This document shows positions 1-8,554 of a DNA stretch of 64,000 bases, piece after piece. Every line of letters starts with the position of its first letter. Positions within the stretch are counted from its first letter, which is position 1. The translations under genes and the position numbers were made by a program. This DNA is from Allomuricauda sp. CAU 1633 (lineage in GTDB: Bacteria; Bacteroidota; Bacteroidia; Flavobacteriales; Flavobacteriaceae). The notes under the pieces are model-generated. The model was not told where the DNA came from. It ran no database searches and saw only the letters and a program-made list of their open reading frames with translations. The DNA lies in NCBI RefSeq assembly GCF_017313225.1, contig NZ_JAFLNE010000002.1:806001-870000 (forward strand), given 5' to 3'.

Positions 1-108
1 GCCAGTAGGGTATGGGCCGCTGCTCCCAAAGGTGGTGGGAAAGACAAAGGCGAAGGCAGTATTTTAGGCGGTTTGGGTGATTTGTTGGACGGCGATAATA
101 GATTTTAA
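1..108 (+). CDS. 3' end of a truncated gene (unknown, Gly-rich tail)
   Basis: Frame 1 is open from the window edge to a TAA at 106-108 and encodes 35 residues, with a lysine/glycine stretch and an ending GGLGDLLDGDNRF. Gly/Leu/Asp-rich tails of this sort occur in DUF937-type bacterial proteins, but that likeness is weak. The rest of the gene lies outside the window. The 125 bases that follow hold no gene and presumably carry the promoter of the GMC operon. Confidence 0.55.
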   Translation, partial: ASRVWAAAPKGGGKDKGEGSILGGLGDLLDGDNRF

Positions 109-233
109 TTCGCAACCCAAAAAATCACTTTTTAGCAACACGTAGTTAAAAATGTGTACAAAACACAATTCATTTGTCCTGACAGCTATTAATGGCTATA
201 TTGATTGAAAATTAACTTTCATCAAACAGATTA

Positions 234-1934
234 ATGGCAAACTTTAACATCGACGCCAAGAAAGACGTAACCTATGATGCCATAGTTATTGGCTCGGGTA
301 TCAGTGGCGGATGGGCAGCAAAGGAATTGTGTGAAAAAGGATTGAAGACCCTTGTCCTTGAACGCGGAAAAATTGTGGAACATGTAGTGGATTACACCAC
401 CATGAACCTAGATCCATGGGACATGGAACTTCGCGGTGGACTCACCCCTGAACAAAAGAAAAAGCATTACAAAGCCATCCGGTCGGGCTGGATTGGAACA
501 GACACCGAGCACTTTTGGGCCGATGATGCCGCCAATCCTTATACCGAGGAGAAACCTTTTTTGTGGCTTCGAGGTCATCAAATGGGGGGTAAATCCCTGC
601 TTTGGGGAAAACAGACCTACCGATGGAGTGATTTGGACTTTGAGGCCAACGCCAAGGATGGTCACGGAGTGGACTGGCCCATTCGTTATAAAGACCTTGA
701 GTCGTGGTACACCTATGTGGAAAAATTTGCCGGTATTAGTGGCGAGGCATTGGGGCTTCCCCAATTACCAGACAGTCATTTTCTTCCGCCCATGGAACTC
801 AATTGTGTGGAAAAACACATAAAATCAAGAATAGAAGAACAATTTAAGGGTAGAAACATGACCATTGGCCGGGTGGCACACCTTACCCAGCCCCACAACG
901 GAAGAGGGCAATGTCAATATCGAAACAGGTGTAGCAGAGGCTGTCCTTACGGGGCGTACTTCAGCAGTAATGCCACTACCTTACCAGCTGCAAATGCCAC
1001 GGGAAATTTGACCATCCGACCCTTTTCCATTGTGCAATCGGTAATCTATGATGACCAAAAAGGCAAGGCCACTGGCGTCCGTATCATTGATGCAGAAACC
1101 AATGAGGATATTGAATATTCAGCCAAGATAATTTTTGTAAATGCATCAGCCTTAAGCACGACCCAAATCCTGATGAACTCCAAATCCAACCGATTTGAGA
1201 ATGGTTTGGGCAATGACAGCGGGGAATTGGGACACAATCTTATGGACCATACCTATAGAGTGGGTGCGCTTGGTAAGGTTGAAGGCTTTGACGATAAATA
1301 CTACAAAGGCCGAAGGCCCAACGGGATTTATATTCCCAGATACGTCAATATTGATGAAGCCTCCAAATCGGACAAGTTTGTACGTGGGTTTGGCTACCAA
1401 GGTGGTGCCCATCGTGGCGGTAATGCCGCAAATATTGAATCATTCGGAGCAGAATACAAGGATAGTATCTTAAAACCCGGTCCTTGGGAATTCTTTATCA
1501 CAGGATTTGCAGAATGCTTGCCGTATCATGAAAATAAAATCACCCTGAACAATGATGTATTGGATAAATGGGGACAACCGACTTTGACCATCGATGCTGA
1601 ATTTAAGGAGAACGAAAAAGCCTTGAACAAACAAATTCAGGAAGATGCCGTTGAGATGCTTGAAGTCGCAGGTTTAAAAGATATTATAGGATTTGACAAA
1701 GAACATCCGCCGGGGTATGGCGTACATGAAATGGGAACGGCACGTATGGGCAGAGACCCCAAAACATCAGTTTTGAATGAATTCAATCAAGTTCATGCGG
1801 CTAAAAACGTGTTTGTGACCGATGGAGCATGTATGACGTCGTCATCCTGTGTAAACCCATCGCTGACTTATATGGCTCTTACGGCCAGAGCAGCGGACCA
1901 TGCCGTATCAGAACTCAAAAAACAAAATCTATAA
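234..1934 (+). CDS. GMC family oxidoreductase, FAD-binding large subunit
   Basis: FAD-dependent dehydrogenase of the glucose-methanol-choline family, probably oxidising a sugar or sugar alcohol. The N-terminus has the dinucleotide-binding motif GSGISGG (about residues 21-27) ending in a VLERG acidic turn. The C-terminus has the GMC_oxred_C signature with the catalytic-type HEMGTARMG and SSCVNPSLT stretches. A cysteine cluster (CQYRNRCSRGCPYG, about 224-237) is typical of the gluconate/glucoside dehydrogenase branch. There is no signal peptide; in this branch the large subunit is exported with the Tat-type small subunit, which here follows after 2 bases. At 566 aa it is full length. The exact substrate cannot be told. 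Confidence 0.9.
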   Translation: MANFNIDAKKDVTYDAIVIGSGISGGWAAKELCEKGLKTLVLERGKIVEHVVDYTTMNLDPWDMELRGGLTPEQKKKHYKAIRSGWIGTDTEHFWADDAANPYTEEKPFLWLRGHQMGGKSLLWGKQTYRWSDLDFEANAKDGHGVDWPIRYKDLESWYTYVEKFAGISGEALGLPQLPDSHFLPPMELNCVEKHIKSRIEEQFKGRNMTIGRVAHLTQPHNGRGQCQYRNRCSRGCPYGAYFSSNATTLPAANATGNLTIRPFSIVQSVIYDDQKGKATGVRIIDAETNEDIEYSAKIIFVNASALSTTQILMNSKSNRFENGLGNDSGELGHNLMDHTYRVGALGKVEGFDDKYYKGRRPNGIYIPRYVNIDEASKSDKFVRGFGYQGGAHRGGNAANIESFGAEYKDSILKPGPWEFFITGFAECLPYHENKITLNNDVLDKWGQPTLTIDAEFKENEKALNKQIQEDAVEMLEVAGLKDIIGFDKEHPPGYGVHEMGTARMGRDPKTSVLNEFNQVHAAKNVFVTDGACMTSSSCVNPSLTYMALTARAADHAVSELKKQNL

Positions 1935-1936
1935 AG

Positions 1937-2530
1937 ATGGATAGGAGAAAAGCATTACAAAAAACCGGACTATTTGCTGGGGCAACCCTTATGATGCCTA
2001 CCATGTTGTCCATTTTACAATCGTGCAAAGAGGAAAAACGATTGGATTGGCAACCGGAATTTTTCACTGAGGATGAGGCAAAAACGGTTTCGCTATTGGT
2101 AGACATGATCCTACCCCGCACGGATACACCCGGAGCACTTGATGCAAAGTCGGACATTTTTATGGACAAAGTGATTGCGCGTACCTATGATGCCAAAGGT
2201 CAGGAACACATGCGGTCGGAAATTGCGGCCTTCAACGCCAAATGTGAGGAGAACTATGGTGCTGTTTTTATCGATTTAAAGGAAGCGGATAGAATTGCTG
2301 TTTTGAAAGAAGCCGAGGCGAATTCTGGAAAATTCAACCCTGGGGTTTGGGGAACTTCTGTGGGTGAGCAAGAGCCCATTGGATTTTACAGAGGATTGAA
2401 ATCCATGGCCATTTGGGCTTATTTTACTTCGGAAGAAATGGGGAAAAATGTATTGAATTACGACCCCATTCCAGGCAATTATGAACCTTGTAAACCAGTT
2501 TCGGAAGTTGGGAACCGATGGAGTCTCTAA
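1937..2530 (+). CDS. Gluconate 2-dehydrogenase subunit 3 family protein
   Basis: Small (197 aa) partner subunit of the upstream GMC dehydrogenase. The start at 1937 is chosen over an in-frame ATG 108 bases upstream because it gives MDRRKALQKTG, a twin-arginine-like signal, followed by a hydrophobic stretch and a possible lipobox (LQSC). This suggests Tat export of the folded FAD subunit as a hitch-hiker, as known for the family. The mature part has the typical EDEAKTVSLLVDMILPRTDTPGA segment. Translational coupling with the large subunit is likely. The cytochrome c subunit found in some relatives is not in the window. Confidence 0.88.
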   Translation: MDRRKALQKTGLFAGATLMMPTMLSILQSCKEEKRLDWQPEFFTEDEAKTVSLLVDMILPRTDTPGALDAKSDIFMDKVIARTYDAKGQEHMRSEIAAFNAKCEENYGAVFIDLKEADRIAVLKEAEANSGKFNPGVWGTSVGEQEPIGFYRGLKSMAIWAYFTSEEMGKNVLNYDPIPGNYEPCKPVSEVGNRWSL

Positions 2531-2558
2531 CCTTCCTTGAATAAGAAAACTAAAAATG

Positions 2559-2592
2559 AACCATGCTTCTTTCAAAAATTAGGAGCATGGTT
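2559..2592 (+). terminator. Rho-independent terminator after the GMC operon
   Basis: A 12-bp stem (2559-2570 with 2581-2592, one G-U pair) around a 10-base loop is followed by a T run at 2591-2596, 28 bases after the subunit 3 stop. Confidence 0.8.
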
Positions 2593-2613
2593 TTTTAATT
2601 AAAGAATCAGCTA

Positions 2614-3201
2614 GTGGAAAATCATCACATCAAGAACATAAAAAAAGAACTGCTATCCGATAATTGGTATACCCTGAACAAGTTCACCTATGAATATTTA
2701 CGGCCAGATGGTACCTGGGAAACCCAACATCGTGAAGCCTATGACCGCGGTAATGGTGCCGCCATTCTACTGTACAACCCAAAAAAGGGAACGGTGATAT
2801 TAACGCGTCAGTTTAGGATGCCTACATATGTCAATGGAAACGAAGATGGGATGATGGTAGAGGTGTGTGCCGGACTTTTGGAAAAAGGCAACGCAGAACA
2901 AACCATTAAAATGGAAGTGGAGGAAGAGACCGGATATAAAATTGATGAGGTGAAAAAGGTTTTTGAGGCCTATATGTCGCCAGGCTCCGTAACTGAAATC
3001 CTTTACTTTTTTACTGGAAGGTATGAAGACGCCATGAAGGTAAGCGAAGGTGGAGGAGCCGAGGATGAAACGGAAAACATTGAGGTAATGGAACTCAAGT
3101 TTCAGGATGCCTTGCAGATGATGAAGACGGGAGAAATCCGGGATGCCAAGACCATCATGTTGCTACAATACGCCCAAATCAATAAACTATTGGGTCAGTA
3201 G
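2614..3201 (+). CDS. nudK: Nudix hydrolase, NudK/GDP-mannose pyrophosphatase type
   Basis: 195 aa, GTG start. It matches the NudK subfamily, which hydrolyses GDP-mannose and related nucleotide sugars with Mg2+, in the N-terminal beta sheet and in the [14 protein letters not shown] segment (about 120-133). The Nudix box spans about residues 87-109 (GLLEKGN...MEVEEETGY). The metal-binding EVEEE core is intact, but the first box glutamate is Asn93 and the usual Arg before the first core Glu is Met100. NudK itself also departs from the strict consensus, so activity is still expected. The last 7 bases overlap the convergent carboxypeptidase gene. Confidence 0.85.
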   Translation: MENHHIKNIKKELLSDNWYTLNKFTYEYLRPDGTWETQHREAYDRGNGAAILLYNPKKGTVILTRQFRMPTYVNGNEDGMMVEVCAGLLEKGNAEQTIKMEVEEETGYKIDEVKKVFEAYMSPGSVTEILYFFTGRYEDAMKVSEGGGAEDETENIEVMELKFQDALQMMKTGEIRDAKTIMLLQYAQINKLLGQ

Positions 3202-4478
3202 TGGTCATGAAGTTCTTTTAGGGTGGAATAAATGGTATTTCGAATCTGTGAGGTGTTGACTTTGAAATGATTGTTCATAAAACTAAAAATGAGCCACTTT
3301 CCTGATTTGGTCTTGAGATAACCACTGAGGTTATAATTATTTCCCAATGATCCTGACTTTGCAAAAATGAAGGGTTCGGTTAAGGGATCCCCCCATGTTT
3401 TTATGGTTCCGGATGCATCCCACATCGGAAATAGGACAAATAAGCGTTCCTCAGGAACTTCATTGTACAGCTTTTGAAGGATTTGTATGAATGACTTGGG
3501 TGTAAAGAGATTGTATCGAGATAAACCGGAACCGTCCACCCATCGTGGTGGTTGTTCCAAATCACTCAAATGGTTTTCCAGCATATGTGCAATCACTTTT
3601 TTTGTGCCCAAGGTATCCGAGAGTGTTGAGGAGGCTACCATCAACAATTGCTCAGCCAAAAAATTATCACTTTCAAAAAGCATGTCCTTATATATGGAAT
3701 CCGTTTCCATACCATAAAGTACCTGCTTTTCAACAGGAGGGAAGTGGTCCGTTAAAACAACTTTTTTCTGTAGCTCAGATTCTATTAGATCTTTGGTAAG
3801 GGAATCACTGGTCATGAACGGAACTTGCAAGGTATCCTGTTCTGTGGATGAAATATAAAAATGATTTTGTAGCTCGTCTCTCCTTAAAGTGGTATCCCTG
3901 GTTTCAACCTTATCCATAAAATAGGGTGGTGAAACGTGTATTCCATTGGCATGGGACAAAGTCACAACATTGCCATAGAGGGGAAGTGTACTTTTTTCCG
4001 GGGAGAAATAGGCGTCATAATCCTCCCAAGCCCAGCCAGGACCATATCTAGACTCTTGAGAATTTTGGAGGTGCACCACCAATGTACCTTGTTTTTTAAG
4101 CCATTGTATCGCAGTACTATCCGCCAAACGGGGGTGTAACCATGATGGATCTCCAACACCTTCTATATATAAGGTGTCGTTATAAACCCCGTATTTTAGC
4201 GTAGGAATGTTTTTGGGCAATAATTTAATTGAAGCGTAGAATGTGGCGATTTTGGTATTGCTGGCAGGGGTAAAATAGCGGTCGGCATTGTATGCGTATA
4301 TCGTTTTTTGAGTTTTGGCGTCCATTACCACTAATCCATGGAAAGAATTTTCAAACGTATTATTTTGAAGTTGGTGGTTTAACGTTTTACGTACTGAAGA
4401 ACATCCAAAAAGTAAGAAAAACCCCGCTACCGACATGATAGTCAGAAACTTAAATTTTTGAAAATGAGGATGGTGCAT
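3195..4478 (-). CDS. dacB: D-alanyl-D-alanine carboxypeptidase/endopeptidase, PBP4 (S13) family, lipoprotein
   Basis: Penicillin-binding protein of peptidase family S13, trimming cell-wall peptide cross-links. The reading frame begins at 4514, but the start at 4478 gives a clean lipoprotein signal (hydrophobic stretch then LLFGC-SS), so it is preferred. Counting from 4514, the active-site SxxK is SNTK at 85-88, the SxN is SDN at 282-284 and the KTG box is KSG at 386-388, with the conserved DGSGLSRYN at 328-336. All catalytic motifs are present. It is shorter than E. coli PBP4, as is common in Bacteroidota. Confidence 0.88.
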   Translation of the reverse strand: MHHPHFQKFKFLTIMSVAGFFLLFGCSSVRKTLNHQLQNNTFENSFHGLVVMDAKTQKTIYAYNADRYFTPASNTKIATFYASIKLLPKNIPTLKYGVYNDTLYIEGVGDPSWLHPRLADSTAIQWLKKQGTLVVHLQNSQESRYGPGWAWEDYDAYFSPEKSTLPLYGNVVTLSHANGIHVSPPYFMDKVETRDTTLRRDELQNHFYISSTEQDTLQVPFMTSDSLTKDLIESELQKKVVLTDHFPPVEKQVLYGMETDSIYKDMLFESDNFLAEQLLMVASSTLSDTLGTKKVIAHMLENHLSDLEQPPRWVDGSGLSRYNLFTPKSFIQILQKLYNEVPEERLFVLFPMWDASGTIKTWGDPLTEPFIFAKSGSLGNNYNLSGYLKTKSGKWLIFSFMNNHFKVNTSQIRNTIYSTLKELHDHY

Positions 4479-4597
4479 AGAGTAGTTTATCGAATTTAAC
4501 ACGAAATTATCCAATTTTTAACTGCGGATGAGATCATGCAAACAAGTTTTTTGCTAACTTAGTTGCACAACCACTTAATCAATTTAATCAAATTTCT

Positions 4598-4795
4598 ATG
4601 CCCAGAGCAATGTTAGATTACACCAAGACTATCCTACAAAAAGTTAGTTTTGATGCTAGACTCTTCTCTAGAGAATTGAAAAAAGCTATTTCCCGGTTAC
4701 TACCTAGTGAAATCGAAGAACTTAAGATCTGGTTACAGTTTTATATTGTTGACAAACCAGAATTACAACCCACATTACTACTATTAAAAGCTTAA
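4598..4795 (+). CDS. Small conserved-looking hypothetical protein (65 aa)
   Basis: I do not recognise a named family. The product is mostly helical by eye: an amphipathic basic N-terminal half (FSRELKKAISRLL) followed by EIEELKIWLQFYI, ending in a Leu-rich tail. No cysteines, no signal peptide. The A-rich leader, the strong GAAA-loop terminator directly after the gene and protein-like composition argue for a real gene. It lies between dacB and oxyR and is transcribed divergently from dacB. Confidence 0.7.
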   Translation: MPRAMLDYTKTILQKVSFDARLFSRELKKAISRLLPSEIEELKIWLQFYIVDKPELQPTLLLLKA

Positions 4796-4802
4796 AATAA
4801 CC

Positions 4803-4826
4803 AAAGAGCCGCGAAAGCGGCTCTTT
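4803..4826. terminator. Bidirectional GAAA-tetraloop terminator
   Basis: A perfect 10-bp stem (4803-4812 with 4817-4826) encloses a GAAA tetraloop, with a T-run on both sides. It serves the 65-aa gene on the plus strand and oxyR on the minus strand, whose stop codon abuts it. Confidence 0.88.
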
Positions 4827-5767
4827 TAATTTTTGGCCAACGGGCTAATGATTTTCACATCCTGAAACGCAATGGCGCCCCGAACTATACTGGAAATCAC
4901 CTCTTTTAAAGCATCCGTAATTTGAATTTTTAGTTCACTCTTGTGGTATATTAAGCTGATTTCCCTTGCGGGTGAAGGACTTTTAAAAGGTTTGAGGTTC
5001 CGTTTTTTATTGGTATCCAGTTGTAACGTATTAAGATAGGGGAGTAACGTCATACCCATACCCTCATCCGACAAACTCACCAAGGTTTCAAAACTTCCGC
5101 TCTCAATCTTAAAATGTTCCCCTTGAATATTTCGAGTGGATTTGCACAAATTTATAACACCGTCCCTGAAGCAATGTCCATCTTGAAGGAGTAAAATGTC
5201 ATTGACATCCAAATGTTCCGTGGTCAATAATTCTTCTTTGGCCAATCGATGATTTTGGGGCACGTAACCCACAAAAGGTTCGTAATACAGTGGTTTTTCC
5301 TTAATAAATTCTATTTCCAAAGGTGTGGCGGCAATGGCCGCATCCAAATGACCATCCAAAATATTCCGGATAAGGGTATCGGTGGATTGCTCCTTGATAA
5401 TGAGGTTTACTTTGGGATATTTTTTAATGAACGTATTCAAGAACATGGGAAGCAGTGTAGGCATTACCGTTGGAATGATCCCCAACGTATAATCGCCCCC
5501 AATAAAACCTTTATCCTGATCTACAATATCTTTGATGCGTTCTGCCTCGGCCACAATATTTTTGGCTTGAGCCACTATTTTTTTGCCCACTTCAGTAATG
5601 GTGATGGGTTTTTTCCCTCGATCAAAAATCAAAACACCAAGTTCGTCCTCCAATTTTTGCACCTGCATGCTTAGGGTAGGCTGGGTCACATAGCTCTTTT
5701 CGGCGGCCAAGGTAAAGTTTCTGTACTCGGCAACTGCTAAGACGTACTGTAGCTGGGTAATGGTCAT
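4826..5767 (-). CDS. oxyR: Hydrogen-peroxide-sensing LysR regulator OxyR
   Basis: LysR-type activator, 313 aa. The N-terminal winged helix-turn-helix spans residues 1-60 (ITQLQYVLAVAEYRNFTLAA); the substrate-binding-like regulatory domain covers about 90-300. The redox pair falls at C199 and C208 (DGHCFRDGVINLC), the same numbers as E. coli OxyR, so peroxide sensing by disulfide formation is well supported. It is divergent from the sigma-54 activator gene across 127 bases, so the two may share control. Catalase and alkyl hydroperoxide reductase genes are not in the window; the OsmC-family gene 2 kb away is a possible target. Confidence 0.93.
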   Translation of the reverse strand: MTITQLQYVLAVAEYRNFTLAAEKSYVTQPTLSMQVQKLEDELGVLIFDRGKKPITITEVGKKIVAQAKNIVAEAERIKDIVDQDKGFIGGDYTLGIIPTVMPTLLPMFLNTFIKKYPKVNLIIKEQSTDTLIRNILDGHLDAAIAATPLEIEFIKEKPLYYEPFVGYVPQNHRLAKEELLTTEHLDVNDILLLQDGHCFRDGVINLCKSTRNIQGEHFKIESGSFETLVSLSDEGMGMTLLPYLNTLQLDTNKKRNLKPFKSPSPAREISLIYHKSELKIQITDALKEVISSIVRGAIAFQDVKIISPLAKN

Positions 5768-5894
5768 ACATTATAAATTTGAACCATAAAAATATAAAAA
5801 CCTATCAATTTTATTTATAGAAAAGTAGCATAGATGCCATGTCTATCTCATAAATCTTTATATTTATTTGATGCAGAACCTTTGAGCACGTACA

Positions 5895-7745
5895 ATGACC
5901 TCAACCGAACAGAACGAATTGTTGGATTTTCTAGCAGAAGTACCCTTTTTTTCTGAAGTGGAACGAGCTTCTTTGTTGGAATTGTATAAAAACTCTGAAT
6001 TGGAGCAATACATCGCTAATAATCGGATCATTGAAAAAGGTGATGTGGGGGATGCTATGTACGTGATTCTGGATGGGAAGGTAAAAGTGCATGATAAAGA
6101 CCATTCCTATGGCACCTTGTCCAAAGGCGATTGTGTTGGGGAATACGCCCTTATTGATGAAGAGCCAAGGTCGGTATCGGTTACTGCTTTGGAGGATACC
6201 AGCGTATTAAAAATCCCAACCACACATTTTTCCCAGCTCATGGACTCGGATAAAGGCTTTGTAAAAGGCGTTATGTCCGTTTTGATTAAAAGGCATCGGG
6301 AACTCGATATCATCCAAGAGCAATTGGCATCTTCCAAAAAAGAGGTGGAATTGGCCAATTCCAAGATGGCAGGGCTCATTGATGGGGCCATGGATGCCAT
6401 TATAATGTTCGATGGGAATTTTAGGATACTCCTCGCCAATGATTCAGCAAAAACTATCTTGGAAAATAGCGAAGTGACCCAAAGGAACATCCTGTTCTTT
6501 TTAGATGATGACGGTGCGGACATGCTTGAAGACTTGGTGAAGTCAAAACAATCAGGTTTCCAGCAAAATAAAAATGCCTATTTGCCCAAAATCATCAAAG
6601 TCATCGGGTCTGATGGGACTGAAACCCTACATGAAGGTACGCTCAGCTGTTACGGGGATGAAAAAGAAGTATTTTACACGCTGATTCTTCGCAATATTGA
6701 TGATCGCTTGACCGCGGAGCATAAAATCAGCTCACTTGAAACACAAACGGAGTACTTACAGGAAGAAATCAAGGAGTTGACCAACGACCATGGTATCATT
6801 GCCCAGCATAAATCCATGAAAAAAGTACTGGACCTGATTTCCCAAGTGGCCCAGACGGAGGCTACCGTATTGATTCATGGGGAAACGGGTACCGGAAAAG
6901 AACTCGTGGCGCGGGCCATTCATGCGGCCAGCAACCGTAGTAAAGGTCCTTTGATTCGTATCAACTGCGGAGCCATTCCAGCCAATTTAATCGAGAGTGA
7001 ACTCTTTGGACACGAAAAAGGAGCCTTTACCGGAGCTACGAGCAGTAGGAAAGGTCGATTCTTATTGGCGGACAAAGGAACCATCTTTTTGGATGAGATA
7101 GGGGAGTTACCGTTGGACCTTCAACCCAAATTATTGCGGGTCATTCAAGAAGGGGAGTTCGACCCCGTGGGAAGCTCCACTACCCAAAAAGTGGATGTGC
7201 GTATTATCGCTGCATCGCACCGAGACTTGCTTCAATTCTCCAAGGAAGGTAAATTTCGGGAAGACCTGTATTATCGATTGAATGTATTCCCGATTGAAAT
7301 CCCAGCTCTACGAGATAGAGGCAATGATGTTTCCCTGATTGCGGATGCCATGGTGGAACATTTTTCCACCAAACTGAATCGGAAAATAAAGAAACTGACC
7401 CAAGAACAGAAAAAGCTTTTTCAAGAATATGCCTGGCCCGGAAACGTTCGAGAGCTCCAAAATTTGGTGGAACGTGCTGTAATTGTTTCCCAAAATGGAG
7501 AGATTGACTGGTCGTTCATTATTCCTAATACCAATCCTAGAATAGCTGAAGGACAAACCGTTGAGCCAGACCACATTCTTACTGCTCAAGAAATGACCCA
7601 ATTGGAAAAAGGGAACATCCTAAAGGCTTTAAAGCAGACCCGTTGGAAAATTTCAGGAGAAAAGGGTGCCGCAGCCCTTTTGGGTGTGCCACCCACCACA
7701 TTGACTTCTAAAATAAAGGCATTGGGCATCGTTCGGCCCGTGTAA
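5895..7745 (+). CDS. Sigma-54-dependent activator with cyclic-nucleotide-binding, PAS, AAA+ and Fis-type HTH domains
   Basis: 616 aa. Order: cNMP-binding domain (about 12-130) with a cassette close to the cAMP-binding consensus ([16 protein letters not shown]83 and R92 present); coiled linker; PAS domain (about 157-270); AAA+ sigma-54 interaction domain (about 300-540) with Walker A GETGTGKE (329-336), the sigma-54 contact loop GAFTGA (376-381) and Walker B FLDEIGE (398-404); C-terminal Fis-type helix-turn-helix (about 570-612). All parts needed to open a sigma-54 promoter are intact. There is no receiver domain, so input should come from a cyclic nucleotide and the PAS ligand. A sigma-54 promoter with three inverted repeats lies directly downstream, the likely target. 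Confidence 0.93.
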   Translation: MTSTEQNELLDFLAEVPFFSEVERASLLELYKNSELEQYIANNRIIEKGDVGDAMYVILDGKVKVHDKDHSYGTLSKGDCVGEYALIDEEPRSVSVTALEDTSVLKIPTTHFSQLMDSDKGFVKGVMSVLIKRHRELDIIQEQLASSKKEVELANSKMAGLIDGAMDAIIMFDGNFRILLANDSAKTILENSEVTQRNILFFLDDDGADMLEDLVKSKQSGFQQNKNAYLPKIIKVIGSDGTETLHEGTLSCYGDEKEVFYTLILRNIDDRLTAEHKISSLETQTEYLQEEIKELTNDHGIIAQHKSMKKVLDLISQVAQTEATVLIHGETGTGKELVARAIHAASNRSKGPLIRINCGAIPANLIESELFGHEKGAFTGATSSRKGRFLLADKGTIFLDEIGELPLDLQPKLLRVIQEGEFDPVGSSTTQKVDVRIIAASHRDLLQFSKEGKFREDLYYRLNVFPIEIPALRDRGNDVSLIADAMVEHFSTKLNRKIKKLTQEQKKLFQEYAWPGNVRELQNLVERAVIVSQNGEIDWSFIIPNTNPRIAEGQTVEPDHILTAQEMTQLEKGNILKALKQTRWKISGEKGAAALLGVPPTTLTSKIKALGIVRPV

Positions 7746-7749
7746 TTTC

Positions 7750-7801
7750 ACGAAATCCCGTAATTTCTATAACGAAATATCGTAAATATACGAAATATCG
7801 T
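7750..7801 (+). promoter_or_regulatory. Triple inverted-repeat enhancer sites (ACGA-N4-TCGT type)
   Basis: Three copies of a 12-bp near-palindrome: ACGAAATCCCGT at 7750-7761 (one arm imperfect), ACGAAATATCGT at 7772-7783 and again at 7790-7801. Centres are 22 and 18 bp apart, and lie about 91, 109 and 131 bp before the start predicted from the sigma-54 promoter, the usual place for activator sites. The adjacent Fis-HTH activator is the obvious candidate binder (inference). Confidence 0.8.
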
Positions 7802-7860
7802 TGTACTTTACTTATTCTAAAATCATTTTAAATGATTGATAATCAATTAATTATATTTTT

Positions 7861-7876
7861 TGGCACGCCAAATGCA
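7861..7876 (+). promoter_or_regulatory. Sigma-54 (-24/-12) promoter of the OsmC-family gene
   Basis: TGGCACGCCAAATGCA matches the consensus TGGCACG-N4-TTGCA with one mismatch. The invariant GG (7862-7863) and GC (7874-7875) are separated by exactly 10 bases. Transcription should begin near 7887, giving a leader of about 35 bases before the ATG at 7922. Confidence 0.88.
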
Positions 7877-7921
7877 TCTACTCTGGCAAATGTTAATCAA
7901 TTAATCTAAAAAACAAAAAAA

Positions 7922-8473
7922 ATGATTACAACAGCAAACATTAAAAACGGAGTAAACGTAGATCAGTTGGTAGAAACTATCAACCACGTACAACAAGATC
8001 CTTCATTGGCTAAGTTCGAGTTCAGAGCCAAAAACAATTGGATTGAAGGTGGACATTGTGTCACTAGCATCCAAGATTATTATGGAGTAGGTCAAGAGCA
8101 CCCAGTTAGAAAAGACAACTTTACTATGGAAGCTGACCACGTTGAGGTTCTTTTGGGCCAAGACCAAGCGCCAAACCCTGCAGAGATCGTTTTGCACGCC
8201 CTTGGTTCTTGCTTGACTGGTGCCATGGCGTACCACGCTGCTGCCAACGGTATCGAAATTGAAGGAATGGAGTCCCGATTGAGCGGTGATGTTGACCTTC
8301 ACGGATTCTTGGGTCTTGACCCTGAAGTACGTAAAGGATACAACGGAATCACTGTAAAATTCAAAGTGAAGTCCGATGCTTCTGAAGAGCAATTGAGAGC
8401 TTTGTCACAATTCTCTCCTGTTTTTGACATGATTACCAACCCAACTCCTGTTACTATCGAGTTCGAAAAGTAA
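7922..8473 (+). CDS. OsmC family protein
   Basis: 183 aa, an OsmC/Ohr-fold protein; known members reduce organic hydroperoxides through a pair of cysteines. The first cysteine is present in LHALGSCLTGAMAYHAA (C97). In many relatives the second cysteine opens a CPV-type motif near the C-terminus; here that place is FSPVFD, with S165. The only other cysteine, C46, lies in the N-terminal extension. It may therefore act as a one-cysteine thiol enzyme or have another role. It is the first gene after the sigma-54 promoter and is followed by a strong hairpin, then by the PFOR homologue. Confidence 0.88.
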   Translation: MITTANIKNGVNVDQLVETINHVQQDPSLAKFEFRAKNNWIEGGHCVTSIQDYYGVGQEHPVRKDNFTMEADHVEVLLGQDQAPNPAEIVLHALGSCLTGAMAYHAAANGIEIEGMESRLSGDVDLHGFLGLDPEVRKGYNGITVKFKVKSDASEEQLRALSQFSPVFDMITNPTPVTIEFEK

Positions 8474-8482
8474 TCCATCTGA

Positions 8483-8516
8483 AATAAGCCGCTCCTAACT
8501 TTTGGGGCGGCTTATT
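8483..8516 (+). terminator. Strong hairpin between the OsmC and PFOR genes
   Basis: A 13-bp stem (8483-8495 with 8504-8516, one G-U pair) is followed by CCTTTTTT. It begins 10 bases after the OsmC stop and ends 38 bases before the PFOR start. It may end transcription or let only part of it through to the next gene. No second sigma-54 promoter is visible in the 81-base gap. Confidence 0.85.
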
Positions 8517-8554
8517 CCTTTTTTATCACAACAAACTATTACACACTTCCTCCC

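Noticed and set aside
2614..3201. The altered Nudix box as evidence of an inactive enzyme
   Set aside because: The metal-binding EVEEE core is intact and NudK relatives also vary at the first positions of the box.
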